Source of the DNA: Brenneria alni
GTDB lineage: Bacteria; Pseudomonadota; Gammaproteobacteria; Enterobacterales; Enterobacteriaceae
Length of the DNA: 64,000 nucleotides
Assembly: GCF_003666245.1 (NCBI RefSeq)
Contig: NZ_MJLZ01000013.1
Coordinates: forward strand, 16,516-80,515
Direction of reading: 5' to 3'
Shown here: positions 49,463 to 59,265 of the stretch, piece after piece
How the letters are laid out: every line of letters begins with the position of its first letter
Position numbering within the stretch: position 1 is the first letter of the stretch
Position numbers and translations under genes: made by a program
The notes under the pieces: model-generated
Seen by the model: only the letters and a program-made list of their open reading frames with translations
Database searches by the model: none
Told to the model about the DNA's origin: nothing

Positions 49463-50677
49463 ATGTTTCTAGAAGAACGACGAAATCAGATTTTGGCATA
49501 TCTGGACAAATACGAACGCGTCAGTGTGGCGTATCTGGCTGAGGCTTTTTCTGTGACCAAAGAAACCATACGCGGCGACTTAAACGCACTGGCGCGGTTA
49601 CATCTGATCCAGCGCTGCCACGGCGGCGCCGTGATTATACGGCGTAGCCTTCAGTCGAAGCTGATTACCGAAACCGGTGAAAGTTTTGAAGTGCTGCTTG
49701 AGCGGCTGGAGAAGCAGAAAAAGCATCAGGCTTCACACAACAAGAAGGGAAATAAGATGAGTGGTAAGGTCTGTATTCTCGGTTCATTTAACGTCGATAT
49801 TGTGGCGAACGTCGCCCGTTTCCCGAAAGGCGGAGAGTCGCTGCTGGCTCTGAGCAGTATGCTGGGGCCGGGAGGAAAAGGCGCCAATCAGGCGATGGCG
49901 GCCAGCCGCGCCGGAGCCTATGTGCATTTCGTCTCCAAAGTGGGCAAAGACCAGTTCAGCCAGTTTGCCTATGATCACCTCGCTTCGTCAGAAATTCGCT
50001 CTTTCACACTCTATCAGTCAGAAGACGAACCCACCGGAAATGCGATTATCTATGTCTCGCAACAGGATGGCGAAAACATGATTGCCATCTACTCCGGGGC
50101 CAATAAAACCGTTACCGATGACGAAGTGGCGGCAATCACACCGGAATTGGCGAATTCCGACGTGTTGTTGCTGCAGTTGGAAAATAACTTTTCAGCTACC
50201 CTTAATGCCATGAAGCTGGCAAATGCATTAAATGTCAAAGTGATTCTCAACCCTGCGCCTTATTCCGGCGATATCCTCTCCTGCCTGGAATATGTCGACG
50301 TTATTACGCCCAATGAAACAGAAGCATCACTGCTTTCCGGTATTGAAGTTCAGGATCTGAAAAGCGCCAGAGAAGCCGCGCTGCAAATCGCCGCATTAGG
50401 CGCCAAAAAGGTCATTATCACCATGGGATCGCGCGGGGCGCTGATCCTGGACGGGCAGCAATTCCAACACATTCCCGCTTTTCCGGCGTTAAGCATTGAT
50501 ACCACCGGAGCAGGTGATGCATTTAACGGCGCCTTTGCCGCCGCAACGGCTAACGGTCAGAGTACCGCACAGGCCGCGACCTATGCCACCGCGTTTGCAT
50601 CACTGGCAGTTGAACGGGAAGGCGCTTCCAATATGCCGGAACATCAACAAGTTATGACGCGGCTGTCATCACGTTAG
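49463..50677 (+). CDS. Fused DeoR-type HTH domain and PfkB/ribokinase-family kinase
   Basis: A single 404-residue frame joins a DeoR-type winged-helix domain (about 1-60, VAYLAEAFSVTKETIRGDLN and RCHGGAVI) through a charged linker (60-98) to a complete ribokinase-like kinase (about 100-404). The kinase has GSFNVDIVANVARFPKGGE, PGGKGANQAMAAS and the PfkB signature DTTGAGDAFNGAFAA (catalytic Asp near 353). The DeoR effector domain is missing. A second start at ATG 49757 lies exactly at the junction behind AAGGGA, so a free kinase (about 306 residues) may also be made. A plausible role is a regulator sensing the kinase's own substrate, controlling the operon that follows. The sugar or acid phosphorylated is unknown. 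Confidence 0.88.
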   Translation: MFLEERRNQILAYLDKYERVSVAYLAEAFSVTKETIRGDLNALARLHLIQRCHGGAVIIRRSLQSKLITETGESFEVLLERLEKQKKHQASHNKKGNKMSGKVCILGSFNVDIVANVARFPKGGESLLALSSMLGPGGKGANQAMAASRAGAYVHFVSKVGKDQFSQFAYDHLASSEIRSFTLYQSEDEPTGNAIIYVSQQDGENMIAIYSGANKTVTDDEVAAITPELANSDVLLLQLENNFSATLNAMKLANALNVKVILNPAPYSGDILSCLEYVDVITPNETEASLLSGIEVQDLKSAREAALQIAALGAKKVIITMGSRGALILDGQQFQHIPAFPALSIDTTGAGDAFNGAFAAATANGQSTAQAATYATAFASLAVEREGASNMPEHQQVMTRLSSR

Positions 50678-50725
50678 TTATCACAGCCATGTTTCCCGAC
50701 CAGACTAAAGGCAAGGAATAAAATC

Positions 50726-51646
50726 ATGAAAAAAATCAACGGTATTGTCCCGGTCATGTTGACCCCTTTCACTCAGCAGAATGAGATTGATTATCCTGGT
50801 CTGGCAACATTGATTGACTGGTATCTGGCGAAAGGCGTCGATGCGCTGTTCGCCGTCTGTCAATCCAGCGAGATGCAATTCCTGACACTGCCGGAGCGTG
50901 TCGAACTGGCGCGCTTTGTTGTCAACCATGTCGGTGGACGCGTGCCGGTGATTGCCTCTGGCCATATCAGCGACGATCTCAATGAACAAATTACCGAACT
51001 GTCGGCCATGTCAGACACCGGGATCGACGCACTGGTGCTGGTCACCAACCATCTAGATCCCGCAAATGAGGGAAGTAAGACATTCTTTGCCACATTGGAT
51101 AGGCTGTTGCACGCCCTGCCGACCACCCTGCCGCTTGGGCTGTATGAGTGCCCGGCGCCTTATCGCCGCCTGTTGAGTGATGAGGAACTTGCCTATTGCG
51201 CCAATACCGGGCGATTTACGGTATTGAAAGATGTCAGTTGCGATCTGCCTACCGTCGCCCGCCGGGTTAAGTTGGTTGCCGATACGCCGCTTAATATCAT
51301 CAACGCGAATGCGGCTATCGCTTTTGACGCCATGAAAGCCGGGTCTAAAGGTTTCAGCGGGGTGTTCACCAACTTTCATCCTGAGTTGTATGGCTGGCTT
51401 TACCATCACCATACCAGCAACCCGGAACTGGCTCAGGAGCTGGCAAATTTCCTTTCCCTCGCCGCTGTGACAGAAACATTGGGCTATCCTAAAAATGCCA
51501 AAATTTATCATCAGCGCCTGGGGACATTCAGCAGTGAATTCTGCCGGGTTAATAAAGATGATGTTTTGAATAAATACTGGGGGTTGACCGTCATACTCGA
51601 TCAAATTCGCTCCGGCACCGAGCACTATAGAAATAAAATCAAATGA
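50726..51646 (+). CDS. DapA/N-acetylneuraminate lyase family aldolase
   Basis: This 306-residue TIM-barrel class I lyase/synthase of the DapA family condenses or cleaves alpha-keto acids. The N-terminal VPVMLTPFTQQNEID, the active-site Tyr in LYECPAPYRRLL and the Schiff-base Lys in FTVLKDVSCD are present. It is 48 bases after the kinase, with AAGGAATAAA before the ATG, and 42 bases before the TctC-like gene. Paired with a kinase and a carboxylate transporter, an aldolase for a keto-deoxy sugar acid is the natural guess. Family members also include dihydrodipicolinate synthase, but the context argues against that. Confidence 0.87.
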   Translation: MKKINGIVPVMLTPFTQQNEIDYPGLATLIDWYLAKGVDALFAVCQSSEMQFLTLPERVELARFVVNHVGGRVPVIASGHISDDLNEQITELSAMSDTGIDALVLVTNHLDPANEGSKTFFATLDRLLHALPTTLPLGLYECPAPYRRLLSDEELAYCANTGRFTVLKDVSCDLPTVARRVKLVADTPLNIINANAAIAFDAMKAGSKGFSGVFTNFHPELYGWLYHHHTSNPELAQELANFLSLAAVTETLGYPKNAKIYHQRLGTFSSEFCRVNKDDVLNKYWGLTVILDQIRSGTEHYRNKIK

Positions 51647-51688
51647 TATTAATTAGATAGACACCTCTATATCGCCAACAAGGAAACA

Positions 51689-52642
51689 ATGACAATGAAA
51701 ACTATCCGCTTAACCGCTTTAGCAACGTTATTGATATCCAGTTCAGCATTCGCCGCCTGGCCGGAAAAACCCATCACGATTATTGTTCCCTGGGGAGCCG
51801 GGGGAAATACCGACACGGTTGCCCGACTGGTGGCCCAGGGATTACAGAAAGAGTTAGGCGTTACGGTCAATGTGGTCAACCGCACCGGGGGCAGCGGGGT
51901 TGTCGGTCATGATGCCATTAAACGGGCGAAGCCGGATGGCTACACGCTTGGTATCGTCACCGTAGAAATTGCCATGATGCATCATCAGAAAATGACCGCG
52001 CTCAGTTACAAAGACTATACCCCTATCAGTCGGCTGGCGGTTATTTATGGTGGTCTGCAAGTCGCCAAAGATTCCCCTTATCAGGATGCAAATCAATTGA
52101 TTGATGCCATCAAGCAGCAACCCGGTAAGTTACGCGCTTCAGGAAGCGGGTTAAAATCGGTCTGGCACCTCAACGCCATCGGCATGTTAAAAAGCGCTGA
52201 CCTGCCGGAAAATGCGATTAAATTTATTCCTTCACAGGGCGCCAGCGCCGCGCTACAGGAACTGGTATCAGGCGGCGTAGACTTTGTTACCTCTTCTCCC
52301 GGCGAAGCCAAAAGCATGGTTGATGCCGGGATGGTACGCCATCTGGCCATCATGTCCTCCCAACCTTCCGAACTTTATGCAACTATTCCGCTGTTTAGTC
52401 AGGTCACGCCTTATGACTGGTCGCTGACCACCTGGAATGTGCTGGCCGCGCCTCAGGGGCTGCCCCAGGAAACCCAGGACACGCTGACTGCCGCCATGAA
52501 AAAAGTCTATGCGTCCGGGGAGTTACAGAAATTCGCTAATAATCAAGGATTTGAAGTCGGCGCATTGTATGGCGATGAACTTAAGCAGTTTATGCAACAA
52601 GAAGATGCGCGGTTTGGTGACTTGTTGTCCGCAGACAAATAA
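51689..52642 (+). CDS. TctC-family periplasmic binding protein (tripartite tricarboxylate transporter)
   Basis: This binding protein of 317 residues has a signal peptide ending SSSAFA-AWPEKP (about residue 22) and the Bug/TctC fold: ITIIVPWGAGGNTDTVARLVA, VVNRTGGSGVVGHDAIKRAKPDGYTLG and DYTPISRLAV. TctC proteins capture di- and tricarboxylates or related organic acids for a TctAB permease, which is encoded directly downstream. A second ATG at 51695 is possible. Confidence 0.9.
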   Translation: MTMKTIRLTALATLLISSSAFAAWPEKPITIIVPWGAGGNTDTVARLVAQGLQKELGVTVNVVNRTGGSGVVGHDAIKRAKPDGYTLGIVTVEIAMMHHQKMTALSYKDYTPISRLAVIYGGLQVAKDSPYQDANQLIDAIKQQPGKLRASGSGLKSVWHLNAIGMLKSADLPENAIKFIPSQGASAALQELVSGGVDFVTSSPGEAKSMVDAGMVRHLAIMSSQPSELYATIPLFSQVTPYDWSLTTWNVLAAPQGLPQETQDTLTAAMKKVYASGELQKFANNQGFEVGALYGDELKQFMQQEDARFGDLLSADK

Positions 52643-52681
52643 AAACAGGCAGGTGTTATGTAAATAGCACCTGATATAACG

Positions 52682-53131
52682 ATGAGATTATCTATCTTTC
52701 TGCCAGTGCTTTTCTTGCTCTTCGGGGGAGGCATCCTCCTTTATTCACTGATCGCGCTTGGCGATATCACCGATTTCGGTGCTGGATTTATGCCGGCGAT
52801 AATAGGATGTCTTATCGTTTTATTATCCGTTTTAGATTTCATTATTTCCTGGATGAAATCGAAGAAAGAAAAAGATCCTGGCATACCAGTCCCCTGGAGA
52901 GATTTAGCCAGCGTAGGTATGATAAGTATCGCCGTTATCTTTTATATATTCTTTGTTGATACGCTGGGTTTTATTCTGACATCGAGCGCAATTATCATTT
53001 CACTTTTACTTTTATTCCTGAAGAAAAATAAAATCATTGCATCAATTGCCGCTATAGGTATCTCTACAGGGATTTATTACCTGTTTGCAAAAATCCTATT
53101 AGTACCTTTACCTTCCGGTAGTTTTTTTTAA
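52682..53131 (+). CDS. TctB-family small permease subunit
   Basis: This 149-residue membrane protein has four hydrophobic segments (about 5-25, 40-58, 78-100 and 102-140), the layout of the small TctB subunit. TctB is poorly conserved, so the assignment comes mainly from its position between the TctC and TctA genes and from size. The ATG at 52682 follows ACCTGATATAACG, with no strong ribosome binding site, so coupling to the upstream gene is less clear. Confidence 0.8.
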   Translation: MRLSIFLPVLFLLFGGGILLYSLIALGDITDFGAGFMPAIIGCLIVLLSVLDFIISWMKSKKEKDPGIPVPWRDLASVGMISIAVIFYIFFVDTLGFILTSSAIIISLLLLFLKKNKIIASIAAIGISTGIYYLFAKILLVPLPSGSFF

Positions 53132-53143
53132 TGGGGCCAGATT

Positions 53144-54646
53144 ATGGATATCCTGATCAATGCCAGTGAATATATTACCCTGAGCGCCATCATCGCTATT
53201 TTAGGCGCAGGGTTGTTTGGTTTATTTGTTGGAGCCATACCTGGGCTTACCGCAACGATGGCGGTTGCGCTGTTAGTGCCATTTACTTTCTTCATGGAGC
53301 CGATTCCGGCGCTGGCCATGATGATCTCAGTGGGCGCCTCGACTATCTACGCTGGCGATATCCCCGGCGTATTACTGCGCATTCCGGGTACACCCGCTTC
53401 CGCCGCTTATGTGGATGATACCTACGCATTAAGTCAACAGGGCAAAACCAATTACGTTCTGGGCCTGGGGCTAAGTACATCAGTCATCGGCGGCATTATT
53501 GGCGCGATTGTACTCACCTTCGCATCGCCCTTGTTGGCGTCATTCGCATTAAAATTCAGTTCGTTTGAATATACCTGGCTGGCCTTGTTGGGTTTAAGCT
53601 GTTCAACCTTGATATCCGGGCAATATATTGTCAAAAGCCTGCTGGCGCTATTGCTGGGACTGGCTTTAGCCACCATCGGCTACGATGAGTTCACCGGACA
53701 ACCCCGCTTTACCTTTGGTCAGGTTGCCCTGCTGGAAGGAATTAGTTTTATTCCCGCCATGATCGGCATGTTTGCCATTGCCAATGCCATTGAATATTAC
53801 GCTAGTCGTAGCAAATCCCGGCACACCGCCGCTCCCCCTTTGCAGAAGGTTGAAAAAGCCTCATTCAATATTCTTTCCGGTATCAGCCCGGCGCTGAAGA
53901 AAAACCGTTTGGGGATTGCCCGCAGCAGCGCCATTGGTACGCTGATTGGCGTGCTCCCCGGCGCCGGGGCGGATATTGCCGCCTGGATCTCCTATGCCGT
54001 CGCCAAAAAATTTTCCCGCCACCCGGAAAAATACGGTAAAGGCTCAGAGGAAGCCGTTATTAATGCCTCATCAAGTAATAACGCCAGTCTGGCTGGCAGT
54101 TACATTCCTACGCTGGTATTTGGTATTCCCGGCGACTCGGTGGCGGCCATTGTTATCGGCGTACTCTATATGAAAGATATGCAACCGGGGCCATCTTTAT
54201 TTATTTTTCATCCTGAAAAGTTATATGCCATATTTATCCTGTTTTTTATCGCCAACCTCGCATTACTGCCATTAGCGCTAATTGTGGTGAATTTCCTGAA
54301 GCGGCTTATCTCAATAAATAAAGATATTATATATCCGATCGTCATTGTCTTTAGCATTGTCGGCGCCTTCGCCATGAATAATTCTATGGCTTCGGTTATT
54401 GTTATGCTGGTTATGGGGATCATCGGCTATTATTTGCAAAAACATAATTACCCAATTGCGCCCATTATTTTAGGCATGGTGTTAGGCCCTATGTTTGAAA
54501 AAAGTCTGTTGGCCTCGCTGATAAAATCCGACGGAAATTGGATCGCCTTTGTCGAACGCCCAATATCTGCATTCCTGGCTATTCTCTTTCTTATCGTGGT
54601 TATTATGCAGGGCAAAAGCATTATCCAGACATTCAAAAACCAGTAG
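53144..54646 (+). CDS. TctA-family large permease subunit
   Basis: This 500-residue polytopic membrane protein has about 11-12 hydrophobic segments and TctA hallmarks: VGAIPGLTATMAVALLVPFTFF, GDIPGVLLRIPGTPASAAYVDD (internal repeat, seen again in the later GVLPGAGADIAAWISYAVAKK and FGIPGDSVAAIVIGVL) and ILGMVLGPMFEKSLLASLI. It is the transport pathway of the tripartite carboxylate importer. It is the last gene of the operon; the start is 12 bases after the TctB stop. Confidence 0.92.
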   Translation: MDILINASEYITLSAIIAILGAGLFGLFVGAIPGLTATMAVALLVPFTFFMEPIPALAMMISVGASTIYAGDIPGVLLRIPGTPASAAYVDDTYALSQQGKTNYVLGLGLSTSVIGGIIGAIVLTFASPLLASFALKFSSFEYTWLALLGLSCSTLISGQYIVKSLLALLLGLALATIGYDEFTGQPRFTFGQVALLEGISFIPAMIGMFAIANAIEYYASRSKSRHTAAPPLQKVEKASFNILSGISPALKKNRLGIARSSAIGTLIGVLPGAGADIAAWISYAVAKKFSRHPEKYGKGSEEAVINASSSNNASLAGSYIPTLVFGIPGDSVAAIVIGVLYMKDMQPGPSLFIFHPEKLYAIFILFFIANLALLPLALIVVNFLKRLISINKDIIYPIVIVFSIVGAFAMNNSMASVIVMLVMGIIGYYLQKHNYPIAPIILGMVLGPMFEKSLLASLIKSDGNWIAFVERPISAFLAILFLIVVIMQGKSIIQTFKNQ

Positions 54647-54690
54647 TGATCAAGCATCGTTAAATAACATTACCACTACAAAGAAAGTTC

Positions 54691-54716
54691 ACAGGGTCTG
54701 AATGCAGACCCTGTTT
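54691..54716. terminator. Terminator between tctA and glpE
   Basis: A perfect 10-bp stem, ACAGGGTCTG (54691-54700) with CAGACCCTGT (54705-54714) and loop AATG, is followed by TT. It lies 45 bases after the TctA stop and four bases short of the glpE stop on the other strand, so it can end both convergent transcripts. Confidence 0.8.
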
Positions 54717-54720
54717 AACA

Positions 54721-55047
54721 TCAGGTTTCGCTGCTGTTGATCGCCTGCGGATAGCGGTTTTGCCAGGCCTCAAAACCGCCGTCAATGCTGAATACCGCAT
54801 CAAAACCCAGGCTGATAAGGTACTGTGCCGCATTACGGCTGCTGATACCGTGATAGCAAATAACCATCACCGGCGCTGCAAGATCTGCCCCGCGCACGAA
54901 ATCTGACAGTGTTTCATTGGTCAGATGTATCGCCCCGGGCACATGAGCCACCGCAAAGCTCTGCGGATCGCGGATATCGACGACAACGCCGCCTTGTTGC
55001 CAGCGGGAATAGGCCTTTTCAATATCAATCGCTTCAAATTGTTCCAT
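54721..55047 (-). CDS. glpE: Thiosulfate sulfurtransferase GlpE (rhodanese)
   Basis: GlpE transfers sulfane sulfur from thiosulfate to cyanide or thiols such as thioredoxin. The 108 residues equal the E. coli protein. It is a single-domain rhodanese with [23 protein letters not shown] and catalytic Cys64 in [16 protein letters not shown], with GGFEAWQ near the end. In E. coli glpE heads the glpEGR operon divergent from glpD. Here it stands alone, cut off from glpG by the TctCBA/kinase cassette and from glpD by the ula genes. Confidence 0.95.
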   Translation of the reverse strand: MEQFEAIDIEKAYSRWQQGGVVVDIRDPQSFAVAHVPGAIHLTNETLSDFVRGADLAAPVMVICYHGISSRNAAQYLISLGFDAVFSIDGGFEAWQNRYPQAINSSET

Positions 55048-55147
55048 TAAGGGTTACAGCCTGGTTAACCATAAAGAACACTATTCTAACCTGACCGTTC
55101 GCAGATTAAACCTTGCAGTTAAAATGGATATATGAAAAGCCCTGCCG

Positions 55148-55903
55148 TTACACCAATATCACATCCACGTTCTGATCGCGCAGTTGCGCCACTATCTGTG
55201 CATTAGCCTGTTTGCCGGTAATGACAACGTCAATCTGCTCCACCCGGCTGAACAACATACCGGCGCGTTCGCCCACCTTGCTGCTGTCCACCACCACCGC
55301 CAGCTTACCGACATAGTTCAGCATATTTTGTTCCGCCATCGCCGTCAGCATATCGGTTTTGTACAACCCTTCCGCCGTCAACCCTTTGCCGCTGGTGAAC
55401 ATCCAGTGCCCGGCATAAAGGCTGGCATCCCCCTCTTGCGGCGCCAGCGTAATGGACTGACTTTTGTTATATTGTCCACCCATGATGACGACGCTTTCGT
55501 GTTCCTGCTCAATCAGATAATTCGCCAGCGGAAGATAGTTGGTGATCACCTGAACGTCTTTACCGCATATTTCCTGCCCCAGTAAAAAGGCCGTAGAACC
55601 ACAGTTGATCACCACGCTCTCCCCCGAACGGCACAGTTGCGAGGCGGCTTTGGCAATACGCATTTTTTCATCCAGATTTTGCGCCTGATAAATGTTGAGC
55701 GGCGTCCAGGCAGGGCGCGTAAAATTCACCGCTTCGGCGCCATTGCGAACTTTCCGCAACTTGCCTGACTCGTCAAGCTTATTAATATCACGCCTTGCGG
55801 TGGCGGGTGAGACATCAAAATGCGCGATAAGATCAGCAACGGTAAGCTGTCTTTGTCGTTGCAAAAAATCAATGATGGCATTATGGCGCTGAGATTCAGT
55901 CAT
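55148..55903 (-). CDS. ulaR: HTH-type repressor UlaR (ascorbate utilisation)
   Basis: UlaR is the DeoR-family repressor of the ula regulon in E. coli, inactivated by L-ascorbate 6-phosphate. The 251 residues contain the helix-turn-helix (about 19-41, [20 protein letters not shown]) and the C-terminal sugar-phosphate-binding domain ([26 protein letters not shown]). It lies downstream of ulaG on the same strand (158-base gap), next to the ulaABCDEF genes it should control. An inverted repeat ATGATT/AATCAT (55947-55967) lies upstream of its start. Confidence 0.94.
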   Translation of the reverse strand: MTESQRHNAIIDFLQRQRQLTVADLIAHFDVSPATARRDINKLDESGKLRKVRNGAEAVNFTRPAWTPLNIYQAQNLDEKMRIAKAASQLCRSGESVVINCGSTAFLLGQEICGKDVQVITNYLPLANYLIEQEHESVVIMGGQYNKSQSITLAPQEGDASLYAGHWMFTSGKGLTAEGLYKTDMLTAMAEQNMLNYVGKLAVVVDSSKVGERAGMLFSRVEQIDVVITGKQANAQIVAQLRDQNVDVILV

Positions 55904-56061
55904 GCGGACTCCGCTAAATGGATTCTAAAAACCGATTATAATAAGCATGATTGGTAATTTGAATCATAACTTGTCAAAAGTACGCACGGGGTATCGTCTA
56001 CGGATAAAAGTGCGACGGAAAAATGAGTGATAAAAAGGGCGGACTACGCCGCCTTGTGGTT

Positions 56062-57126
56062 TTACAGGAAAGATTTAAACGGTAAATCCGGTTCGATAGT
56101 AAAACAATCATCAAACCCACGCGGATAGTGATACTCCAGATTATCCTTATCCTGCGGCCAGGTAAACTTACCGCCGACCTGCCAGATAAAAGGCTTGAAG
56201 CCATATTTCAGGCGATCTTTTTTCATCTCCCACAGCACACGAATTTCCCGAGGGTCGGCCTGAAAATTCGACCAGATATCATGATGGAACGGGATAACCA
56301 CTTTGGCATTCAGTGCCTCCGCCATACGCAATATGTCGGAACTGGTCATTTTATCGGTGATGCCACGCGGATTCTCACCGTAGGAACCCAGCGCCACATC
56401 TATCTGATGCTCGTTTCCATGCCTGGCGTAATAGTTTGAATAGTGCGAGTCCCCGCTGTGGTAAAGATTGCCGCCCGGCGTTTTAAACAAATAGTTCACC
56501 GCCCGCTTATCCATGCCGTCTGGCAGTACGCCCGCTGCTTTCTCCTCTACCGGGAGCGTAATCAACGCCGTGCGGTCGAACGCGTCCAGCGCATGAATTT
56601 CAACATCCTTGATGGTGATGACATCCCCCGGTTTTACTACGATGCAGCGTTCACGCGGCACGCCCCAGCCAATCCACAGGTTCACACAGCTTTCCGGGCC
56701 GATAAAGGGCACGTTGCGGTCACCGTTTTTCATCACGGCGGCGGCCACATTCACATCGATATGATCATTATGATCATGCGTCGCCAGCACGGCATCAACC
56801 TGACGAATGGCAAAGGGATCGAGGACAAAGGGCGTGGTACGTAAATTAGGCTGTAGTTTTTTCACGCCCGCCATACGCTGCATTTGATGACCTGATTTCA
56901 TCAACGGGTTATCGTGACTCTGTTTGCCCGTACCGCACCAGAAATCCACGCAAATGTTTGCCCCCTCCTCCGATTTTAACCAGATGCCGGTACAACCCAG
57001 CCACCACATAGCAAACGAACCGGGCGCCACCTGCTCCTGTTCTATTTCTTCATTCAGCCAGGTTCCCCATTCCGGGAAGGTATTCAGAATCCATGACTCA
57101 CGGGTAATGCTCTCGATTTTACTCAT
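56062..57126 (-). CDS. ulaG: L-ascorbate-6-phosphate lactonase UlaG
   Basis: UlaG hydrolyses L-ascorbate 6-phosphate to 3-keto-L-gulonate 6-phosphate in the cytoplasm. The 354 residues equal the E. coli protein. This metallo-beta-lactamase-fold enzyme has the metal motif THDHNDHID (His117, His119, Asp121, His122) and [15 protein letters not shown]. It is divergent from ulaABCDEF across a 400-bp control region. Confidence 0.96.
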   Translation of the reverse strand: MSKIESITRESWILNTFPEWGTWLNEEIEQEQVAPGSFAMWWLGCTGIWLKSEEGANICVDFWCGTGKQSHDNPLMKSGHQMQRMAGVKKLQPNLRTTPFVLDPFAIRQVDAVLATHDHNDHIDVNVAAAVMKNGDRNVPFIGPESCVNLWIGWGVPRERCIVVKPGDVITIKDVEIHALDAFDRTALITLPVEEKAAGVLPDGMDKRAVNYLFKTPGGNLYHSGDSHYSNYYARHGNEHQIDVALGSYGENPRGITDKMTSSDILRMAEALNAKVVIPFHHDIWSNFQADPREIRVLWEMKKDRLKYGFKPFIWQVGGKFTWPQDKDNLEYHYPRGFDDCFTIEPDLPFKSFL

Positions 57127-57532
57127 AGTGTGAACCTCATCATCGGTCGTTTTGGCGCGTTGTTGAATAAAAAATCATAATTAGATCACAAAAATCAATA
57201 TAATGATTTTATAAATCAAAATATCATCATAATGTCACACAAACAATCATGAAAAGTGATATAAAAATCATGCAGGACAAATAATTCTTTTGGTAAAGGT
57301 TATAATTAGCCTTCAAATAAATGTTAATTTAATAAAATTAAATGATGAAAATCACATTATCATTTAATAAATAACGCAAAATTTTACTTAAAAAAGCTTT
57401 TTTATTTTTTATCACAAATAATCAACAAATGACTTTTAATGATTTTAACTGGTTGATAAAGTAACTTTGCCCGCGCCAAAGCCATTCAAATATGGCGCGT
57501 AACAGAATGACCAAAAGCCGAACGGAGTGCTT
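57127..57532. promoter_or_regulatory. ulaG/ulaA divergent control region
   Basis: This 406-bp, strongly AT-rich, non-coding segment separates two divergent ula transcripts. A CRP-like box AATGATGAAAATCACA (57341-57356) matches the right half TCACA fully and part of the left. A perfect 6-bp dyad TGATTT/AAATCA (57204-57209 and 57213-57218, spacer TAT) and several AATCAT/TGAT repeats occur, and the spacing fits UlaR operators. Several A/T runs could help DNA bending. The exact operator consensus is unverified here. Confidence 0.6.
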
Positions 57533-58930
57533 ATGGAAACCCTCTATAATGTCTTTACGATTTTCTTTAATCAGGTCATGACGAATGCCCCGCTGCTGCT
57601 GGGGATAGTGACGTTTTTCGGTTATTTACTGCTGCGTAAAAGCACCACCGTCATTATTAAAGGCACGATCAAAACCATCATTGGCTTTATGCTGTTACAG
57701 GCAGGTTCCGGCATTCTGACCAGCACGTTCAAACCGGTAGTCGCCAAAATGTCTGATGTTTATGGCATCAACGGCGCTATATCAGATACTTACGCTTCGA
57801 TGATGGCGACTGTCGAACGCATGGGCGAGGCCTACAGTTGGGTCGGCTATGCCGTGCTGCTGGCATTGGCGCTGAATATTTTTTACGTCCTGCTACGCCG
57901 GGTCACCGGTATCCGCACCATCATGCTCACCGGTCACATAATGTTCCAGCAGACGGGGTTGCTCGCGGTCTTCTTTTACATCCTCGGTTATCCGATGTGG
58001 ACCACCATCATCTGTAGCGCCGTACTGGTTTCCCTTTACTGGGGCATTACGTCGAATATGATGTACAAACCCACACAGGCGGTAACCGATGGCAGCGGTT
58101 TCTCCATCGGGCACCAGCAGCAGTTCGCCTCCTGGATAGCCTATAAGCTCGCGCCTTATCTGGGAAAAAAAGAAGAGAGCGTGGAACAACTGAAACTTCC
58201 GGGCTGGCTGAATATCTTCCATGACAACATTGTTTCTACCGCGCTGGTTATGACGGTTTTCTTTGGCGCGATCCTGCTTTCTTTCGGCCTGGACACCGTT
58301 CAGCAAATGGCAGGGAAAACGCATTGGAGCATTTATATCCTGCAAACCGGCTTTCAGTTTGCCGTCGCCATTTTCATCATCGTACAAGGCGTACGGATGT
58401 TCGTCGCCGAACTCTCCGAAGCCTTTAACGGTATCTCCCAGCGATTGATCCCCGGCGCCGTACTGGCTATCGACTGTGCGGCAATCTATAGCTTCGCGCC
58501 CAATGCCGTAGTATGGGGATTCATGTGGGGCACCATCGGTCAGTTGATTGCCGTTGGCATCCTGATTGGCAATGGCTCCCCGATCATGATCATTCCTGGT
58601 TTTATTCCAATGTTCTTCTCCAACGCCACCATCGGCGTATTTGCCAACCACTTTGGCGGCTGGCGTGCGGCGCTGAAGATCTGTGTGGCAATGGGCATGA
58701 TCGAAATATTTGGCTGCGTATGGGCAATAAAACTGACCGGCCTGAGCGCATGGATGGGAATGGCGGACTGGTCAATTCTGGCGCCGCCGTTGATGCAGGG
58801 GTTAACGCTCGGCCTATGGTTTATGGGGATCGTTATCGTTATTGCGCTGATTTACATGGTCTTTGCCAGCCGCACATTACGGGCTGAAGAAGATGCCAAA
58901 AAGAAACTCGCGGAGTCCACTGCGAACTAA
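57533..58930 (+). CDS. ulaA: Ascorbate-specific PTS permease EIIC UlaA
   Basis: UlaA is the membrane channel of the L-ascorbate PTS, phosphorylating the sugar acid as it enters. The 465 residues from ATG 57533 equal the E. coli protein; GTG 57527 is upstream of it and less likely. About 11 hydrophobic segments are present, with conserved [22 protein letters not shown] and [31 protein letters not shown] precedes the start. It is the first gene of ulaABCDEF. Confidence 0.95.
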   Translation: METLYNVFTIFFNQVMTNAPLLLGIVTFFGYLLLRKSTTVIIKGTIKTIIGFMLLQAGSGILTSTFKPVVAKMSDVYGINGAISDTYASMMATVERMGEAYSWVGYAVLLALALNIFYVLLRRVTGIRTIMLTGHIMFQQTGLLAVFFYILGYPMWTTIICSAVLVSLYWGITSNMMYKPTQAVTDGSGFSIGHQQQFASWIAYKLAPYLGKKEESVEQLKLPGWLNIFHDNIVSTALVMTVFFGAILLSFGLDTVQQMAGKTHWSIYILQTGFQFAVAIFIIVQGVRMFVAELSEAFNGISQRLIPGAVLAIDCAAIYSFAPNAVVWGFMWGTIGQLIAVGILIGNGSPIMIIPGFIPMFFSNATIGVFANHFGGWRAALKICVAMGMIEIFGCVWAIKLTGLSAWMGMADWSILAPPLMQGLTLGLWFMGIVIVIALIYMVFASRTLRAEEDAKKKLAESTAN

Positions 58931-58947
58931 TTCTGGAGGAAATCACT

Positions 58948-59256
58948 ATGACCGTAAGAATTCTGGCTGTATGCGGCTGCGGGCAAGGCAGTTCAATGAT
59001 CATGAAAATGAAAGTAGGCCAATTTTTGACGCAACAAGGTATCAGCCACACCGTCAATAGCTGTGCAGTAGGTGAATACAAAGCAGAACTGAGTGGCGCC
59101 GATATCATTATCGCTTCCACGCATGTCGCCGATGAAATCACCGTCAGTGGCAATAAATATGTCATCGGCGTGCGCAATATGCTTTCCGCCGCTGATTTCG
59201 GGCCAAAACTGCTGGAAATCATCAATGCGCACTTTCCTGCGAACGTAAAGCAATAG
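58948..59256 (+). CDS. ulaB: Ascorbate-specific PTS EIIB component UlaB
   Basis: UlaB relays phosphate from UlaC to ascorbate. The 102 residues have the phosphocysteine Cys9 in the P-loop [13 protein letters not shown]. Compared with the E. coli sequence I recall (CGNGQGSS), an Asn is replaced by a second Cys, Cys11. It follows ulaA by 17 bases, after a GGAGGAAA site. Confidence 0.94.
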   Translation: MTVRILAVCGCGQGSSMIMKMKVGQFLTQQGISHTVNSCAVGEYKAELSGADIIIASTHVADEITVSGNKYVIGVRNMLSAADFGPKLLEIINAHFPANVKQ

Positions 59257-59265
59257 GGATCAACG

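Noticed and set aside
49463..50677. Frameshift artefact joining two genes
   Set aside because: The two parts are in one frame without a stop, and the linker is translated plausibly; a real fusion or in-frame deletion is simpler, though a sequencing check is still advisable.
50726..51646. dapA for lysine biosynthesis
   Set aside because: The operon context is a carboxylate transporter and a sugar kinase, and the protein differs from DapA around the active site (LYECPAPYRR).
57893..58651. Leftward 252-codon open frame inside ulaA
   Set aside because: Antisense shadow of a membrane protein that matches UlaA along its length; the putative product has no known fold features.
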